A stretch of DNA of 64,000 bases from Bryoerythrophyllum caledonicum (lineage: Eukaryota > Streptophyta > Bryopsida > Pottiales > Pottiaceae): NCBI GenBank assembly GCA_963971425.1, contig OZ020526.1, forward strand, positions 2,384,180 to 2,448,179, given 5' to 3'. Shown here piece by piece: positions 22,412 through 34,780 of this stretch. The notes under the pieces are model-generated. The model searched no databases. It was given only the letters and a program-made list of their open reading frames with translations, and had not been told where the DNA came from. Every line of letters begins with the position of its first letter. Position 1 is the stretch's first letter. A program made the translations under genes and the position numbers.

Positions 22412-25400
22412 TCACAGAAACTCTTCGTCTTCGTTGTAGTAGTACAGGGGGTCTTCCTCGTCCTCGCCGAGTACAATCTCATTCGTGAAGCTCCCAATAC
22501 TGTTCGACCACGGTTTCCGCTCATTGCGCTTATCATGTTGCTGGATAATTTTAACCATCTTCGCCCGTATGATGTTTTCAGTTTCTCCCAATTCCTGCAG
22601 TGGTAAGTCGATGATAGATGCACATTGCTCTCGGAAGTCCTCATTAGTGGATGAGAAAATTATTCTGGCGATGCACTCAGAGACATCAGTCGCAACATGT
22701 TGCATCTGAGAAGCGAGAAAAGTGAGAATTTTAATAAAAACTCCGCCAAAGAGACAAGGTCGTTATCCTGTACTAGCGTGCGAACTCTACTGGCATTCAT
22801 AAACAAGCAGATCGAGAGAGAAACTTGCTAGAAAGGTAAGTTGCAAACCGGATACAAACGACGTCAATGTGTGATAGAATTTAGATCAAACTTAGCCAAA
22901 ATTTTACCTGTAAGGCATTCTCACTCAGAAAATGTCCAGATTCTCTCGCTTTCAAGTCCATCATACAAGCCTCCACGGCGGTCTTCACCATTTTTCCACC
23001 TGCTGGTGAGTTGCACCTTCGCGGGGTCTGTGGCTAGGAGTCAAGGAAACTGACCTCTAGGGATAAGATGAGTAAAGATGAAGCATGACTTGAGCACTAA
23101 TATTATCAATAATTCTACTTAGAATTCGTTGCAGCTCGACTTTTAAACAGCAGATTCGTCTTTTTCCCCATGACATTGCGCCGATAAACAATAGCATATG
23201 TATCATATCAAAGGCTAATATGGTATTGGATATTCAAATTCTGGTGGATGTGCAAGACCATAAACATAGTTGTTATTTTCCTCGACTCCTTGAACTGCAT
23301 GATCACCTCTCCTGATTCCACTGTCTGCATATCCCTGATTTTCAGACCAAATTTGGCCCACTGCACGCTCTTCAATCCTTTCAAAACCGATAGAGGAGCC
23401 GGGGTGTAGCAACCATCTTCGAAATAGATAACCTGTAGAATGTTTCCCGTAAAGCATGATTGTGAACATGACGTACTGATATTGTCATGATATCACAGAG
23501 CGCTAGATGCGCTAGATGCGCTAGATATTGTCAGGTCAGACCTATAAATCGTTACAACAAATCGACCAGCATCTGTTCTGCTTAGAATACACACCCTGCA
23601 TAAGCTACTGCTGAAAATAAACGAATTTGTTGCAGGTACGTGTTGCCTGGGATAACTAAACACGATTTCACTTCAATAAGTTTAACTTTAAGGTTGAAAA
23701 ACAGCTGAAACATCATGTATGAATAGTTCTTACGGCACCGAGAAGAACGTTACCGCGGATGGCTGGGAACCACTAGTGGCAGATATTTCTTCAGCCATCG
23801 CCACATCAATAAGGGTAACGCAGGCGTCAAGACACCATCTAGTTTCACTTGATCCAGCTTGACAAATTCCAACTTGCACAAGCTCCCTACAGAGACAACA
23901 AATCATATCATTTGTTAAATGTAACTTCTCCCGAAATTTTACTCTAGTCAGTTGCTTAAGAGCCATTCAACCAACACCCTCACGATAACTCGTATGCTCT
24001 AAAATTTGCCAAACAGAAGCAAGTCTTACCGGAAGCGTAGATCTGCAAAGGATCCTTCACTAAACCCACATCTACAGCTGCTTAGGTACTCAACGGCTCC
24101 AATGCAAAGCGACTCCTCTGCAGAAAAGTCTTCCAACGATCCTACTCCATCGCAAATGCGCAGTCCTTTAATGTGGTGTCTTCTATCGTCGGTCAGTACA
24201 CCTCGGAGGAAAAAGTCGAGAGTTACATTCTGCACATCCCACAAAGCGTTTTTCTCAAAAACATTACTTCAATTCCTCAACTCAGTAATCGAGAAAAAAT
24301 AGTAGTGGTGCCGACATGATAGTTCCTGACGTTGGAGGATAGCAACAGTACCTTCAGCTTGAGCATGGATGTCTGTGCCAAAGAAGAAGATGATTAAAAC
24401 CTGCTTAGCGATCAACGGATAGATCACAATCTATTTACAAGAAGGGCTACAATATCGTTCTAAAACTCATAGGGGATCTTGTTCCAGAAACGCAAGAGCA
24501 TTAAGTACTTGCACTTGGATGCACAAATCCAAGATGCTAGTAAAATTCTTACAAATTGTACCTTTTCACAGATGGATCTGGAATAATCGACCAAATTATG
24601 AATGCTACCCGTAACAATGATCTCGTTTATAGTTCCGCTGCATACAGACAACAAGTACACGATAATTCACGCTTTTATTTTTATTTTTTCAGTATAATGT
24701 CTCTCAACAATAACTACGACGAAAACGAATTCCTTCTCAAAATGAGCAGCTCATGACCTCGTCAATATCATTCAAGACCATAAACGACGTAGAGAGTCAT
24801 TGTTTTCGCACAGCAGTGTCGCACATATATGTTAAGAAACAAAAGCTTAATATGCTAGAAAAAGAAGCAAAACTAAAGCATTCAAAGGCGGGAAAGTAGA
24901 CGCATCCAGAAAAAGGTCAGATTGTCAACAAACCTTTCAATTTCTGTATCATACTCTGTGCGGGGAAGCTGAATAGTTTCAAATCCGCTGTCTGATCCCA
25001 TCACTATCTCATAGTGACGAAAATCTTTATCTCCAGCATCTTTAACGAGATCCAGAAGAGAATATCATGCGGCATAGTTCAGTGTCATTTAGTTCAAAGT
25101 CACATCCTCACCAGGTAAGGAAATTAAGAACACCGGGGACATCTATAAGACCTGGAACTACATCCAGAAACATGCAGGATTCCACATTTTGACAATGGAT
25201 CAACGAATGCCCCGAGAGCCTTGAATGATATATAGGTATTGCTTTGCATATCAACTGGAAAAAAAAAAAAACTGCGGATATGAATGAAAAGTGCACCTGC
25301 CGTTAGAACTCGCACAACTCCTCCTGTGCAGGGTGACATCGTCAGATTAGTAATTTAAATGATCCTAGATAATGTAGTACTCATTCGAAAACAGATTCCT

Positions 25401-26437
25401 AAGCATCATGCCGATACGCTCCCACTGGATTTACATACTCTCGAGCTGATGAGAGTTCATAATTTGAGATCGTTTCAGTCAACAGAAATAACACCTTACC
25501 CCATCGAAGACCGAGTTGAGGGGAGGAAGTGGAGTAGCACGATTTATTAAACTGCGGGAAGGAATAGCGCAGCTCCGAGGTCTTTATGCCAGGTCCAGAA
25601 TGAGCCACTGAAAAGAACGGAGCATCGTCCACATTGGAGATCAAACCTCACAGGTATAAGCGTGCATGACCTATACTTCATAAACCCCCATTCACACGCC
25701 ATGGTACCTGATAACAGATACATCGGAGGCAAGGACGGCACACTAGATGGCAAGGAACAGATCTTCACAATCATCCGAGTCGCGTCACTCTGACTCGTGC
25801 ACCTAAACAGAGCATCTGCAATCAACTGCACAAAGAGAAAATCAATCACGAATTGCGCCAGTCATCTCTGTCGAAACTAGAAGCTGCTGCATAATTCGTC
25901 CAAAACGTCCAAAAATTTCACATGTTTAAAGTACATGCCATAAGTAGTTACAGACGGTCTGCATTCAATATATGCCTACACAGCTACTTTCCACGACTAA
26001 AGCAACACATACAAGAATGCAGAATTTTAAAAGCCTCAACATCATACGACATTGCTTTAAATTCAACAACCGCGTGCGAAAATTCAGAACTCGAGCAATC
26101 AAAGAATCCTCCATTGCACAAATCTAACTGAAAAAACCTGAACAGCGAATGCAACGTACAGCGTGGATAGTGAAACACGCATCCTTCCGAAATTGTGGCA
26201 AAACATCGTCCGCCAACGCCATGGCCTCAACCATCGCCTCAAACGGAACTCTCTCTTCCGTCTCCACCAAACGCAACCTACAAGCGCAAAAATACATCAA
26301 CATCACCAAGAAACGATGCCAGAGTTGCAAATCACACTTCCCTTTCAGAAATCAAAGCGCGCCGCAACCGAAGCAGGAAGCGCAACAACGTACCTCTCTT
26401 GTAATCGATCAAAACCTCGGCTAACGGAGGATTCCAT
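22412..26437 (-). CDS. 13-exon gene of unknown function, about 520 aa, helical-repeat character
   Basis: The ATG at 26437 (MESSVSRGF) and the stop at 22412-22414 are joined by exons 26437-26394, 26277-26160, 25825-25708, 25607-25500, 25323-25297, 25254-25162, 25039-24934, 24637-24562, 24229-24030, 23886-23754, 23432-23307, 23027-22908 and 22705-22412. All have GT-AG borders and matching phases, and the total is 1563 bases. Between exons 7 and 9 there is a choice. Exon 24637-24562 and an alternative starting at 24536 (SILDLCIQVQ) both carry phase 2 to 0. The second reads on as VLNALAFLEQ, which looks coding, before a stop. The protein is Leu/Ala-rich with short amphipathic helices (for example FEAMVEAMALADDVLPQF) and ends in a very acidic tail (LGEDEEDPLYYYNEDEEFL). 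An ARM/HEAT-like scaffold is possible, but I do not recognise the family. The conserved exon phases argue for a real gene. Confidence 0.6.
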
Positions 26438-26544
26438 GACGACGACGCACACCGCCTCGCTCTCAAAAACACTTGCAATTCTCAAAAACAAAGCCGAGAG
26501 AATTCAAACACTTGTTGATCTCGCTTCACTGTGAGGCCTCCCCA

Positions 26545-26800
26545 TTGAAATGTAGACGATACTCAGGTGATACTGGTCCAATACGTATGTGATACCCTTT
26601 TGATACCATGGACACAACTGGGATTAAGGATGATATCCATGAGATGCTCAGGTGACACTCTGCGATCTTTGGTACCCGAGGATGCAAAATCGTCGCGATA
26701 CCCGCATATGCAGCATAGCATGAACATATCAGGAGCCCACGCGGGTGTATGTTATGCGGGTATCGACCGCCATCACCTGAGTATTGCGTTGATATTATAT
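26545..26800. repeat. degenerate GGTATC/GGTGATAC repeats just upstream of the minus-strand gene
   Basis: Within 250 bases there are about ten variants of GATACTCAGGTGATAC, GATACC and GGGTATCG in both orientations, starting about 110 bases upstream of the ATG at 26437. Related motif clusters sit upstream of the prolyl oligopeptidase gene (33560-34400) and the Hv1-like gene (39560-39660), and at 41030-41130 and 46375-46450. Confidence 0.5.
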
Positions 26801-28471
26801 TGAGAGTGGAGAGATTAATGTCATTTTATTAATACCGATGTATGCTAAACAACTTTATAACAAGAATTTACTCCATTGAGATTCGTTTGCTTATAGCAGT
26901 TATACTTCAAGGTGCTAATTTAACCCCTACATATTATCTAATTATTTGCCATTAAAGAACGCATCTAGATTGCAAAATCCAATGTAAAGAGGGTAAAGAG
27001 ATTTTTATTTTAATTATCATTCTCATGTATAAGCTCTTTAAGTAGACTATTAAAACAACAGTTTATGTTTCTTCTTGGATTCGAAATATTAATAAAACAA
27101 GAAAAAAATCCAGGAACTCTATTTTTTATGTAGAAATGTTGTAAAAAATCATAACCGTGTGGTAAATTCATGAGTCCAAAGAGAATTTTCTTTTAGTGCT
27201 TGTTATCAAGATCCTACGGTTGGAAATGGAAATAAGAAACATTGTTATTTCCCTTCCCATCCTTCCCTAGTCTCATTATAATGGTGATGGAATGTTAATA
27301 TATCAATAGATAAACCATCCAAAATACATATTCAAAAAACTTGAATGGTGACGTTAATACTTCTATGTGAAATTGAATATTCTTTAATTCTTGGTGGTAC
27401 ATAAATGTAGAAACAATGCTAGAATCTCTTTATTGGTACATCCAAGGTTAGCATAAAATAGAAATGCCTTCTCTTATTCCTCTAGAGATAACCTTGAATA
27501 AACAGATGTAAAAAACTGTTGTCTATTTTCTTCTTTCACAGCGACTGTGCTGGAATCACATGACTTCAGTGGCAATCATTCACTTCATGCCAACAATCTG
27601 TGATCCATAAACTTGCATGTGATGTTTGCCAGATTCCTTGGCCCAAATTTGTCCCTAAAAATTCTAAAAAATCCTCTTTCTCTATAAAAGACCCCATCCA
27701 AAAATAAAATAGGGGCCACGTTTTACCCATGCAACCGATCCAACTCCTAGCTATCCAAATAAAAAACAAAGATAGTCCTTCAAAGAATTTCATTTGTACA
27801 ACTTTCCCATGTTGTGGGATAGACCTTTTTTTCTCTTTTTATCAATATACAATCCAACCCTTCCTAGAAACTTCCCTTTAATGCATTTCCAGGAAGAGGA
27901 ACATGTCATCGTAAATACATGTTACTGTACATGAATGTGACACGAAAGAATGTGGTCATCCTCGGCATGAACGGGTCTAGGTTAACACAGAAATCCTCAA
28001 CAAAGGTACACTATGAACTCACAGGATGTCATCATAAGTAAATTGCAGCAAGGAATGCACGCCACCACAGCAGAAATGAGCACACTTCAGTCAGATGACC
28101 ACATCCCTGTCCCCTTCGGAAATACGTGAAATCGCACTCATAGAAATTTTCTGCCCACTCCGAAATTCTAGCGGGTTGGTGGGCCCTTGCGAGGTGTTGG
28201 TGTCTCCTGCTACACTGAGTTTTATGTTTAGTGTTTTGGTACTTTATGATTTGAAAGCGCTATAGCTTTTTACCTTTGATGAAGATTTTTACTCAGAGTA
28301 CAACTATCTGTACTACTTAAAGAAGGTGATCATTGTCAACATAGTTGATAAGAATATTCATCAAGCTTAAAAATTTATAGCACTTATATATCATATCGTG
28401 TGCTTACACTAAACATAAAAGTTAGAGTAGTTCTATTAAATAGCTAGAACTACTTTGATTTTGACTTGACT
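26801..28471. other. AT-rich intergenic DNA, no gene seen
   Basis: No ORF with family features was found. TTAACCCCTAC at 26920-26930 resembles the TTAA-type element ends but has no visible partner. A fragment of the dispersed repeat (ATCCTACGGTTGGAAATGGA) is at 27211-27230. The rest is unstructured to my eye. Confidence 0.45.
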
Positions 28472-28700
28472 TTAACCCCTAAAGGCCCAAGTGTACATAC
28501 TGGGTACAATTTTTTTCACTTTGGCTGTAATTATCTTTCAATCCGTATGCTCAAAATTCACAAAATTTTAACCACGTCATCTCATAGAAGTTTAGAAGAA
28601 GATCCTACGATTACATTCATCAAAAGTTCATCTTGGCAAATTAGAATCAATGGAGTGGAGATTCCTCTAAAACGCCTTGAGTCTTTCGAGGTTAAAGACC
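28472..28700. mobile_element. left end of a second TTAA-type element
   Basis: TTAACCCCTAAAGGCCCA is identical over 18 bases to the left end of the element at 19375. It is followed by the dispersed repeat core TTCAATCCGT...GATCCTACGATT. No matching right end was located, so the element is truncated or its end has diverged. Confidence 0.45.
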
Positions 28701-30374
28701 ACCAACTTCAAAGCTAGACTTCCATCAGTAATGGGAGATAGACCACCATCAGCTGATTACTTGAGGACGTCGCCATACGCACGGATTAATTTACACAACA
28801 GGGCAAAGATACAGCTCTTTTTCACTACTTTGGCCATGAGAATCCCGCAATAAAGGCAAGGATCTTCATGTCCCGAAGGTAGGTGTTTATTTGCATGCTC
28901 TTTTCCAAGATCATGTGAATCAGGAAAGTGTCTGCAAAAGGCACCATGGCTGCCCAAGTTCCCTGGATGTTTTAGATCACTGCCCGAGGATGACTGATCA
29001 AATGCTGTTGTTGCGTTGCCATTGATTTTTGGGTTGGATTCCCGGAGCAATCTCTATGCAACAGTGAACTTTGGATGACATGCAGGATGTACGAAGGGAC
29101 GAAGAACTCCCAACGGATATGTATCTAAATGTGGGAAAAAAAGACTTCAGAAATAATGGTCCGTGGTCCACCGAGAGCTGACAAAGTATCTTATCAACAA
29201 TCTTACGAAGAGCAAAAGTCACTCATATACTATCTGAATTGAGCGTATGAGGTTTTTTTTTTTGACATCTCCGGAAAATGTAGATGTCGAAAAACACCTC
29301 ATGTGTTTGATTAGGACAAAATTTGAGTGAGTTTGAGCCATTTCAAAGTTGCCGATGAGGTAAAGCATTGGTTGACTGCCGATAAGAATCCAGAGTTTAA
29401 TTTGTCCACAAATTATCATTTTTTTCCCATATTTTGTTAAATATCCGTTTCCTGTCTTCCAAGTGAGATTGGTGTATTTTTATTCCCTTCCTTATGCCCA
29501 TGTCATGTGGACAAAGGCTAGAGCAATGGAATAGTAGTCAACTCCATTTACTAGAGCGTATGTTACAATAGCCATTTTCATTACAACAATCCGTTCGCCC
29601 TCCTCCCACTCCACAGTCCATACCAAAGCCATTCCAATATAACGGTAGGCAAACAAACATGGATGTTGTAGAGGGAGCTGACTATATTGCCCCCTTTCAA
29701 AGGTAGAGACTTCTAGAACCAAATACCGTAGTGACTCACCACACATGTTGGACACCATCTAGTGACAAAGCTGAGAGTCGTCCGTTAAATTGGTTTTTCC
29801 TTGGCGAGAATAGCATGAACAAATCTTGAACTTGGGTGGGTTGTTGCGCCTCATACGGCACCCTAGAAGTGGCCACTATCATGTGAGACCCTGGGTTATT
29901 CAGTTACACAAGGCCTTCACTTGCCCAACCCCTCATTTCTTGCATTGACTAAAATTGGAAACATTTGTTCCTTATTGTTGGAACTTACAGCGGTCTGTTA
30001 GGTTCCTTGAATGTAGTCCTAATTCTAAATTAAGCTCATATTATAGCGGTCGGTTAGGTTCCTTGAATGTAGTCCTAATTCTCAATTTTCCTCAAGTTAT
30101 TGCCTATTTCTAAAGTTCATTTGCCTCAGTTTCAACCTTTTGGAAAATGTATAAGATCAAGGAGAGGCCACACCTTCGAGAAACTCCCATCAGGCCTCTC
30201 TCGACACACAATTTCCCGCAACACTTCCGGAATCAATGCAGGCCTTCACAACAAACAAACAATGCAACCAGTATGACCATGACCACATAAACACCATATA
30301 CGATATATGAATCCCATTCGGCAAAAAGTGGATATTATGTAGGTGGACTATCTCGTTAATTACCTGTTGTGGAA
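28701..30374. other. intergenic DNA, no gene seen; one 56-base tandem duplication
   Basis: The short ORFs here have no recognisable features. A 56-base unit beginning AGCGGTC(T/G)GTTAGGTT is duplicated in tandem at about 29989-30044 and 30045-30100 with few differences. Confidence 0.5.
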
Positions 30375-31712
30375 ATCTAGAATACACGAAATTACAAGTA
30401 CTGTACATTAGGTGACACTCAAAATGGCGTTTTTGCATATTGAAATTTCACTTTCTGCCAACTTTGGCTGAAAGTTTGTTATTTCAACATGAAAATTTGG
30501 CACAAGATCCTCTTTATGTTGATAACGTGTGCCAAATTTCAAGGCCGGAAGATCTACATACAAAAAGATATTTGAAATCTACCAACATGTGAAGTTGTGA
30601 GCCATTCACTGCTGCCAAGATTTGACGCCCTCCCTAGGAATGAATTTGTTTTTATTATACTGTGAACTTTTTGAAACAAGGTTATCTTTATGTTGATAAC
30701 ATGTGTGCCAAATTTCAAGGCCAAAAGATAAACACAACAAAAGATATTCAAAAATGATTCTCGTAGATACACATGTTGGTACATTTTGGATATCTTCTAA
30801 TGTATTCATCTTTTGGCCTTGAAAATTGGCACACACGTAACAAAAATAGAGTTGATACTGTGCCATAAAGTTTATGTTAAATTGTAATAAATTTAGTACT
30901 AGGGAGGATGTTGAAGTTGGTTTTTTTTAGTGTTTCTCACAACTACACATGTTGGTAGATTTTGAATTTTTTCTTTTCTTTTGTGGATCTTTGGACTTGA
31001 AATTTAGCACACATATAACAAACATAGATGTGGTCCCATGTCGAAATTATCATGGGCAAAAATTAAAAATCCAATCCTTGGATGGGTGTCAAAGTTGGCA
31101 ACAGTGAAATGTTTCTCACAATCACACATGTTGGTTGATTTCAAAGAATTTATGTTATGTATATGTTTTGGCCTTCAAATTTGACACACATGTAGTTAAC
31201 ATAGAGGCATTCTCATGCCAAAAATTTCATGGGCAAAATGAATGAATTCAATCCTTGGGAGTTTGTCAAAGTTGGTAAGAGTGTTAGTTTTCTCACAACT
31301 ACACATGTTAGTAGATTTTGAATATTTTTTTGTTGTGGATCTATTGGACTTGAAATTTTTCCCACATTTAATCAACATAGAGTTGATCTTAAGAAAAAAG
31401 TTCCATGAGAAAAAGAAAATAATCCAATCCTTGAGAGGATGTCAAAAGTTGGCAATTGTGAAACTTTTTTAACAACTACCCCATGTTGGTATTTTTTGAA
31501 TATTTCTTTTTGAATTCATCTTGTGGCCTTGAAATTTTGCACGCATGTACTCAACATGGAGATGATCTTGTGCCAAAAATTTCATGGTAAAAAAACATTT
31601 TCTAGTCCTCAGGGGGCGTCAAAGTTTATTGTAGTGTGGACACTATCCTTGAAATTGCAAAAACGCCAATTTGAGTGTCACCCCACTGTACTGAGCATTG
31701 TTGTATTCTACC
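30375..31712. mobile_element. element with long inverted repeats filled by roughly 180-base tandem repeats
   Basis: The left end (30375-30450) and right end (about 31650-31712) are inverted copies. Shared blocks in order are TAGAATACA, AGTAC, GGTGACACTCAAA, TGGCGTTTTTGCA and GAAATT, with small indels, over about 70 bases. Between them lie five to seven degenerate units of 150-200 bases. Each contains ACACATGTTGGT(A/T)GATTT, a TTGGCCTTGAAATTT-like block and a TTTCATGGGCAAAA-like block. Long inverted repeats with a tandem interior suggest a non-autonomous Mutator-like or foldback element. No coding capacity was seen. Confidence 0.6.
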
Positions 31713-32075
31713 ATTGAGAAAGCAAAAAGACAAACCAACTTAGGTATATCCCCATGACCAAAAATTTAAGCATGGTGCATATAAGGAAAAGCCAAATATT
31801 AATATATTATTTTTCAGTAATAGCCAATAGAATTTCAAACTCAACCCAATCGATTTCATATTTTTCCAATGAGATGTGAATTAGTTATGAATTTGCAAAG
31901 AGGACAACCATGTTGAGCCTATTTCAGCCACAGGTACCCCCCATTAGCACCGACCAAAAGTTAGGGGTCTTGACCACTAGTAAGCCTTAGTTTGGAGCTG
32001 ACAAAGAGTGAATGGGAAAAAATGGGGTGGAATTGGGACCAAATATAGAGTGGTAATGATAGAAAGGTGGGGGTA
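31713..32075. other. intergenic DNA, no gene seen
   Basis: This is unstructured sequence between the long-TIR element and a LINE/SINE tail. No ORF of interest was found. Confidence 0.45.
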
Positions 32076-32215
32076 AGAAGAAGAAGAACTTTGGTCTCTA
32101 GAGGGAGGGCCGGAGTATATAGAGTATTTGTTCGTTCCACCACTAAATCTATATCTACTGGACATAGATTTAGTAGTATGGAACTACTCCCCTCTCTCGA
32201 GGGTAGACACTATGT
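32076..32215 (-). mobile_element. LINE/SINE 3' tail copy (reverse orientation)
   Basis: On the minus strand the order is GTGTCTACCCTCGAGAGGGG, the CTATGTCC...GGA-type hairpin, a CTCCCTCTAGAGACC hairpin, then TTCTTCTTCTTAC. It diverges from the other copies just upstream of GTGTCTACCC, so it is a 5'-truncated LINE copy or a SINE fragment. Confidence 0.65.
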
Positions 32216-32454
32216 TATGGGGGGCATACCTTGTTGGACAACATTTGTAGATATGGCTCAATGCTCATGGAAACTCTGATCAACAAATGATGGTCCATGG
32301 TTGCAGGAATCCATAGAATATTTAATTTTTATAGCTGAAGAAGGGGACAATGTCATAGAAATTGTTGTGTGAAAAGATCCTATGATCCTATGAAAAGTCA
32401 CACTCCGCTATGAATGGTATGAAGTTTCTTTGAACCAAGACATCATCGAGGAAA

Positions 32455-32805
32455 AAAAATCAGGAAACTTTGGTCCAGCATGAATATAGTGTTTGTTTGT
32501 TCTCTTCACTAAGCCTATGGCCACGGGACGTAGGTTTGTGTAATAAAAAAGTGGTTCCCCCCCTTGAGGGTAGACACTTTTCTACACTCAGTGCTTCACT
32601 ACACTAAGTGCCTGTACTAAGTGCCTTCAAGACAACCAACATGTCATCCCCCAAGGGCTTTTCGGATATCCATACAACGAGGTCCTAAGACCTTCCACCA
32701 GAGTTGGGTCAATTGTGGTGGTAGGCACCACGCCAACATGGGGACTTGAACTCACAACCACCTCATGGGTGTGCCATGACCCAAACCACCAAACAAGGCC
32801 ATGAT
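32455..32805 (-). mobile_element. SINE with tRNA-like Pol III head and LINE-type tail
   Basis: Read on the minus strand from about 32805, a tRNA-like head carries a B box GAGTTCAAGTCC (32752-32741). About 35 bases before it is a weaker A-box-like TGGTGGTTTGG. A body of about 200 bases follows, with GATGACATGTTGGTTGTC and three (C/A)TTAGTG repeats. The final 110-120 bases, from GTGTCTACCCTC through the GTCCCGTGGC hairpin, match the 3' tail of the LINE at 18368-18498. The body also matches 1757-1832. The copy ends in a T-rich stretch (about 32460). It is transcribed by Pol III and moved by the LINE machinery if it behaves as its family would; that is inferred. Confidence 0.7.
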
Positions 32806-33559
32806 TACATTGACCATTAATAAACAAAGTTACACATGATTATTCCCAAAAGAAGAAGGACAACAACTCTGGTCTTCATTGACTAGATTCATTTGCTAAC
32901 ACCACTCCTAACACCAAATGCAAACAAACCTAAATTTGCTTATCACCTTGGCTACATTTCCTTTGCACTACAAATTCCCTTCTCTATTGATTATGCTCAG
33001 ATTAATCGATTACCGCCTACGTGGACCATGACAACCTGGGAGAATCTACAACTTTGATAGATTAGGTTCAACGTCATCTACACAGTGTGTACATTTCAAC
33101 ATGACCCCACTTCATGGAAATCAATGTAGTTTGCTGGTGCTTGCATGTATTGGAGATTTGAGAGATCCATTGGAAAGCTAATAAGGAGCTCGAATTGCGT
33201 TCCGAGGACTTGAGAGACGATGGCTAATTGTGGAAAGAGTTAGAAGAGCAAAAACACCAAAAATGACCCTGCTAGAGCCTTGTAGGCGTTAAAGGGTTAA
33301 TACCCAAGGTGATAGTATTATTGAGATATCAAGAAGAATAATGTGAAAGCTTTGATATGTAAAAAATTTGTATTATCTATGGACAATGGACATTGTTCTC
33401 CGACAAAGTTCCCTATCTTGCTATAAATTCCAAGGTGACATGAAAGTATAATCCAAGCCAACTTTTCCAAAATTGACTTAAATAAGTTTGAAAAGCAACA
33501 AGAAAAACTTGGCTGCTCCTATGAAAAATTGATTTTTTTTCTGAAATTCAGCCGAAATG
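32806..33559. other. intergenic DNA, no gene seen
   Basis: No coding region was recognised. GGCGTTAAAGGGTTAA at 33285-33300 reads, on the reverse strand, TTAACCCTTTAACGCC. It resembles a piggyBac-type end, as at 39850, but has no visible partner. Confidence 0.45.
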
Positions 33560-34400
33560 CTAACCAACATTTGAAGTATTTAGCCACCTTATGGGATAAT
33601 ATCCATGGGTATCGACAAATATTACACAAGCATGAGATGGATATTGCAGGGTATCACTTAGGTATCTCTATGTATTACATGCCTAAATCACTATGAAAAA
33701 TTTAAAATATCACTGGGAAATTTTGGCAGAATGACCAACATTACAAATATTTAGTCACCTCCTAGGAAAATATCCATGGGTATCACATAGGTATACGAAG
33801 GATATTTCAAGGAATATAAAGGATATTACTAGGTATCACCTAGGCTTCAATGGCTTACCAAATTCTTTCAAAGTGCAAGTTGTACCAATTTTCAAAAAAT
33901 AATATCCACGGGAATCCCACATATATTTTACAAGTATGTGATGGGTATTGCAGGGTATCACCTAGGTATCTCAATGTAATACATGCCTGAATCACTATAA
34001 GAAATTTAAAAAATCACAAACCAGAACATCCAACATTATAAGTATTTAGCCACCTCCTAAGAAAATATCCACGGGTATACGAAGGATATTACAGGGTATC
34101 ACCTAGGCTTGAATGGCTTACCAAACTCTTTCAAAGCGCACTTGTACCAATTTTCAAAAAATAACATCCACGGATATCCCACATATATTTCACAAGTATG
34201 TGATGGGTATTGCAGGGTATCACCTAGGTATCTCTATGTAATACATGCCAGAATCACTGTAAAAAAATTAAAAAATCACAAACCAAAACAACCAACATTA
34301 TAAGTGTTTAGCCACCTCCTAAGAAAATATCCACGGGTATCACATAGGTATACGAAGGATATTATAGGGTATCACCTCGGCCCCAAATTTCCACGGGTAT
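33560..34400. repeat. tandem array of 260-300-base units rich in GGGTATCACCTAGGTATC
   Basis: Three diverged units are marked by TATTGCAGGGTATCAC at about 33642, 33946 and 34208. Shared blocks in each are TTTAG(C/T)CACCTCCTA, AAAATATCCA(C/T)GGGTAT and ATACATGCC. Internal GGTATC motifs recur at shorter spacing. The array ends about 380 bases before the prolyl oligopeptidase ATG. Confidence 0.75.
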
Positions 34401-34780
34401 CACCTCATCTACTACTCTCCAGTAAAACGTTTCGAGTAGGTTACTGCGAGTAACTACCGACAGTTACCATCTAAAAGTTACCACCGTGGAAAGTTACCAA
34501 ACTAAAGTGACCTCTCCAGCGAAAAAGCAACGATGTCGTCATGTCCTCGGTTTCAATTTACGCATGCGAGTAATCCGGGCCGTTAAAAAGCTGCAAACAA
34601 AAGCTGGATTCACAGTCAGAATTTCAGTGCAGAGAAATGGTGTGCTCATCGATCCGCCCGCATTCCTTCCATCGCTACAAAAGGAGCTCGCGCTCTGAGC
34701 TCCTCGATCAGTCACGGCGAAGGAGCGATGTCGTTCGTCGAGCTCCTGTAGCGTCGGGTGAGAGCGGGGAGGTTGTCGCT
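34401..34780 (+). promoter_or_regulatory. promoter and 5' leader of the prolyl oligopeptidase gene
   Basis: There are three copies of AGTTACCA, at 34462-34469, 34476-34483 and 34492-34499. They are spaced 14-16 bases apart and preceded by an inverted GGTTACT. Such clustering is not expected by chance and may be a MYB-type binding cluster. No clear TATA box was found. The leader contains short upstream frames only. Confidence 0.4.

Noticed and set aside
24637-26437. Similarity of the 13-exon gene to the AP-5 zeta subunit
   Set aside because: A short LPxLxD-like resemblance came from a reading frame that the final exon model does not use.
32741-32805. Possible tRNA gene from the GAGTTCAAGTCC box
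   Set aside because: No cloverleaf can be closed, and the sequence continues into a SINE body and LINE-type tail; it is a SINE head.
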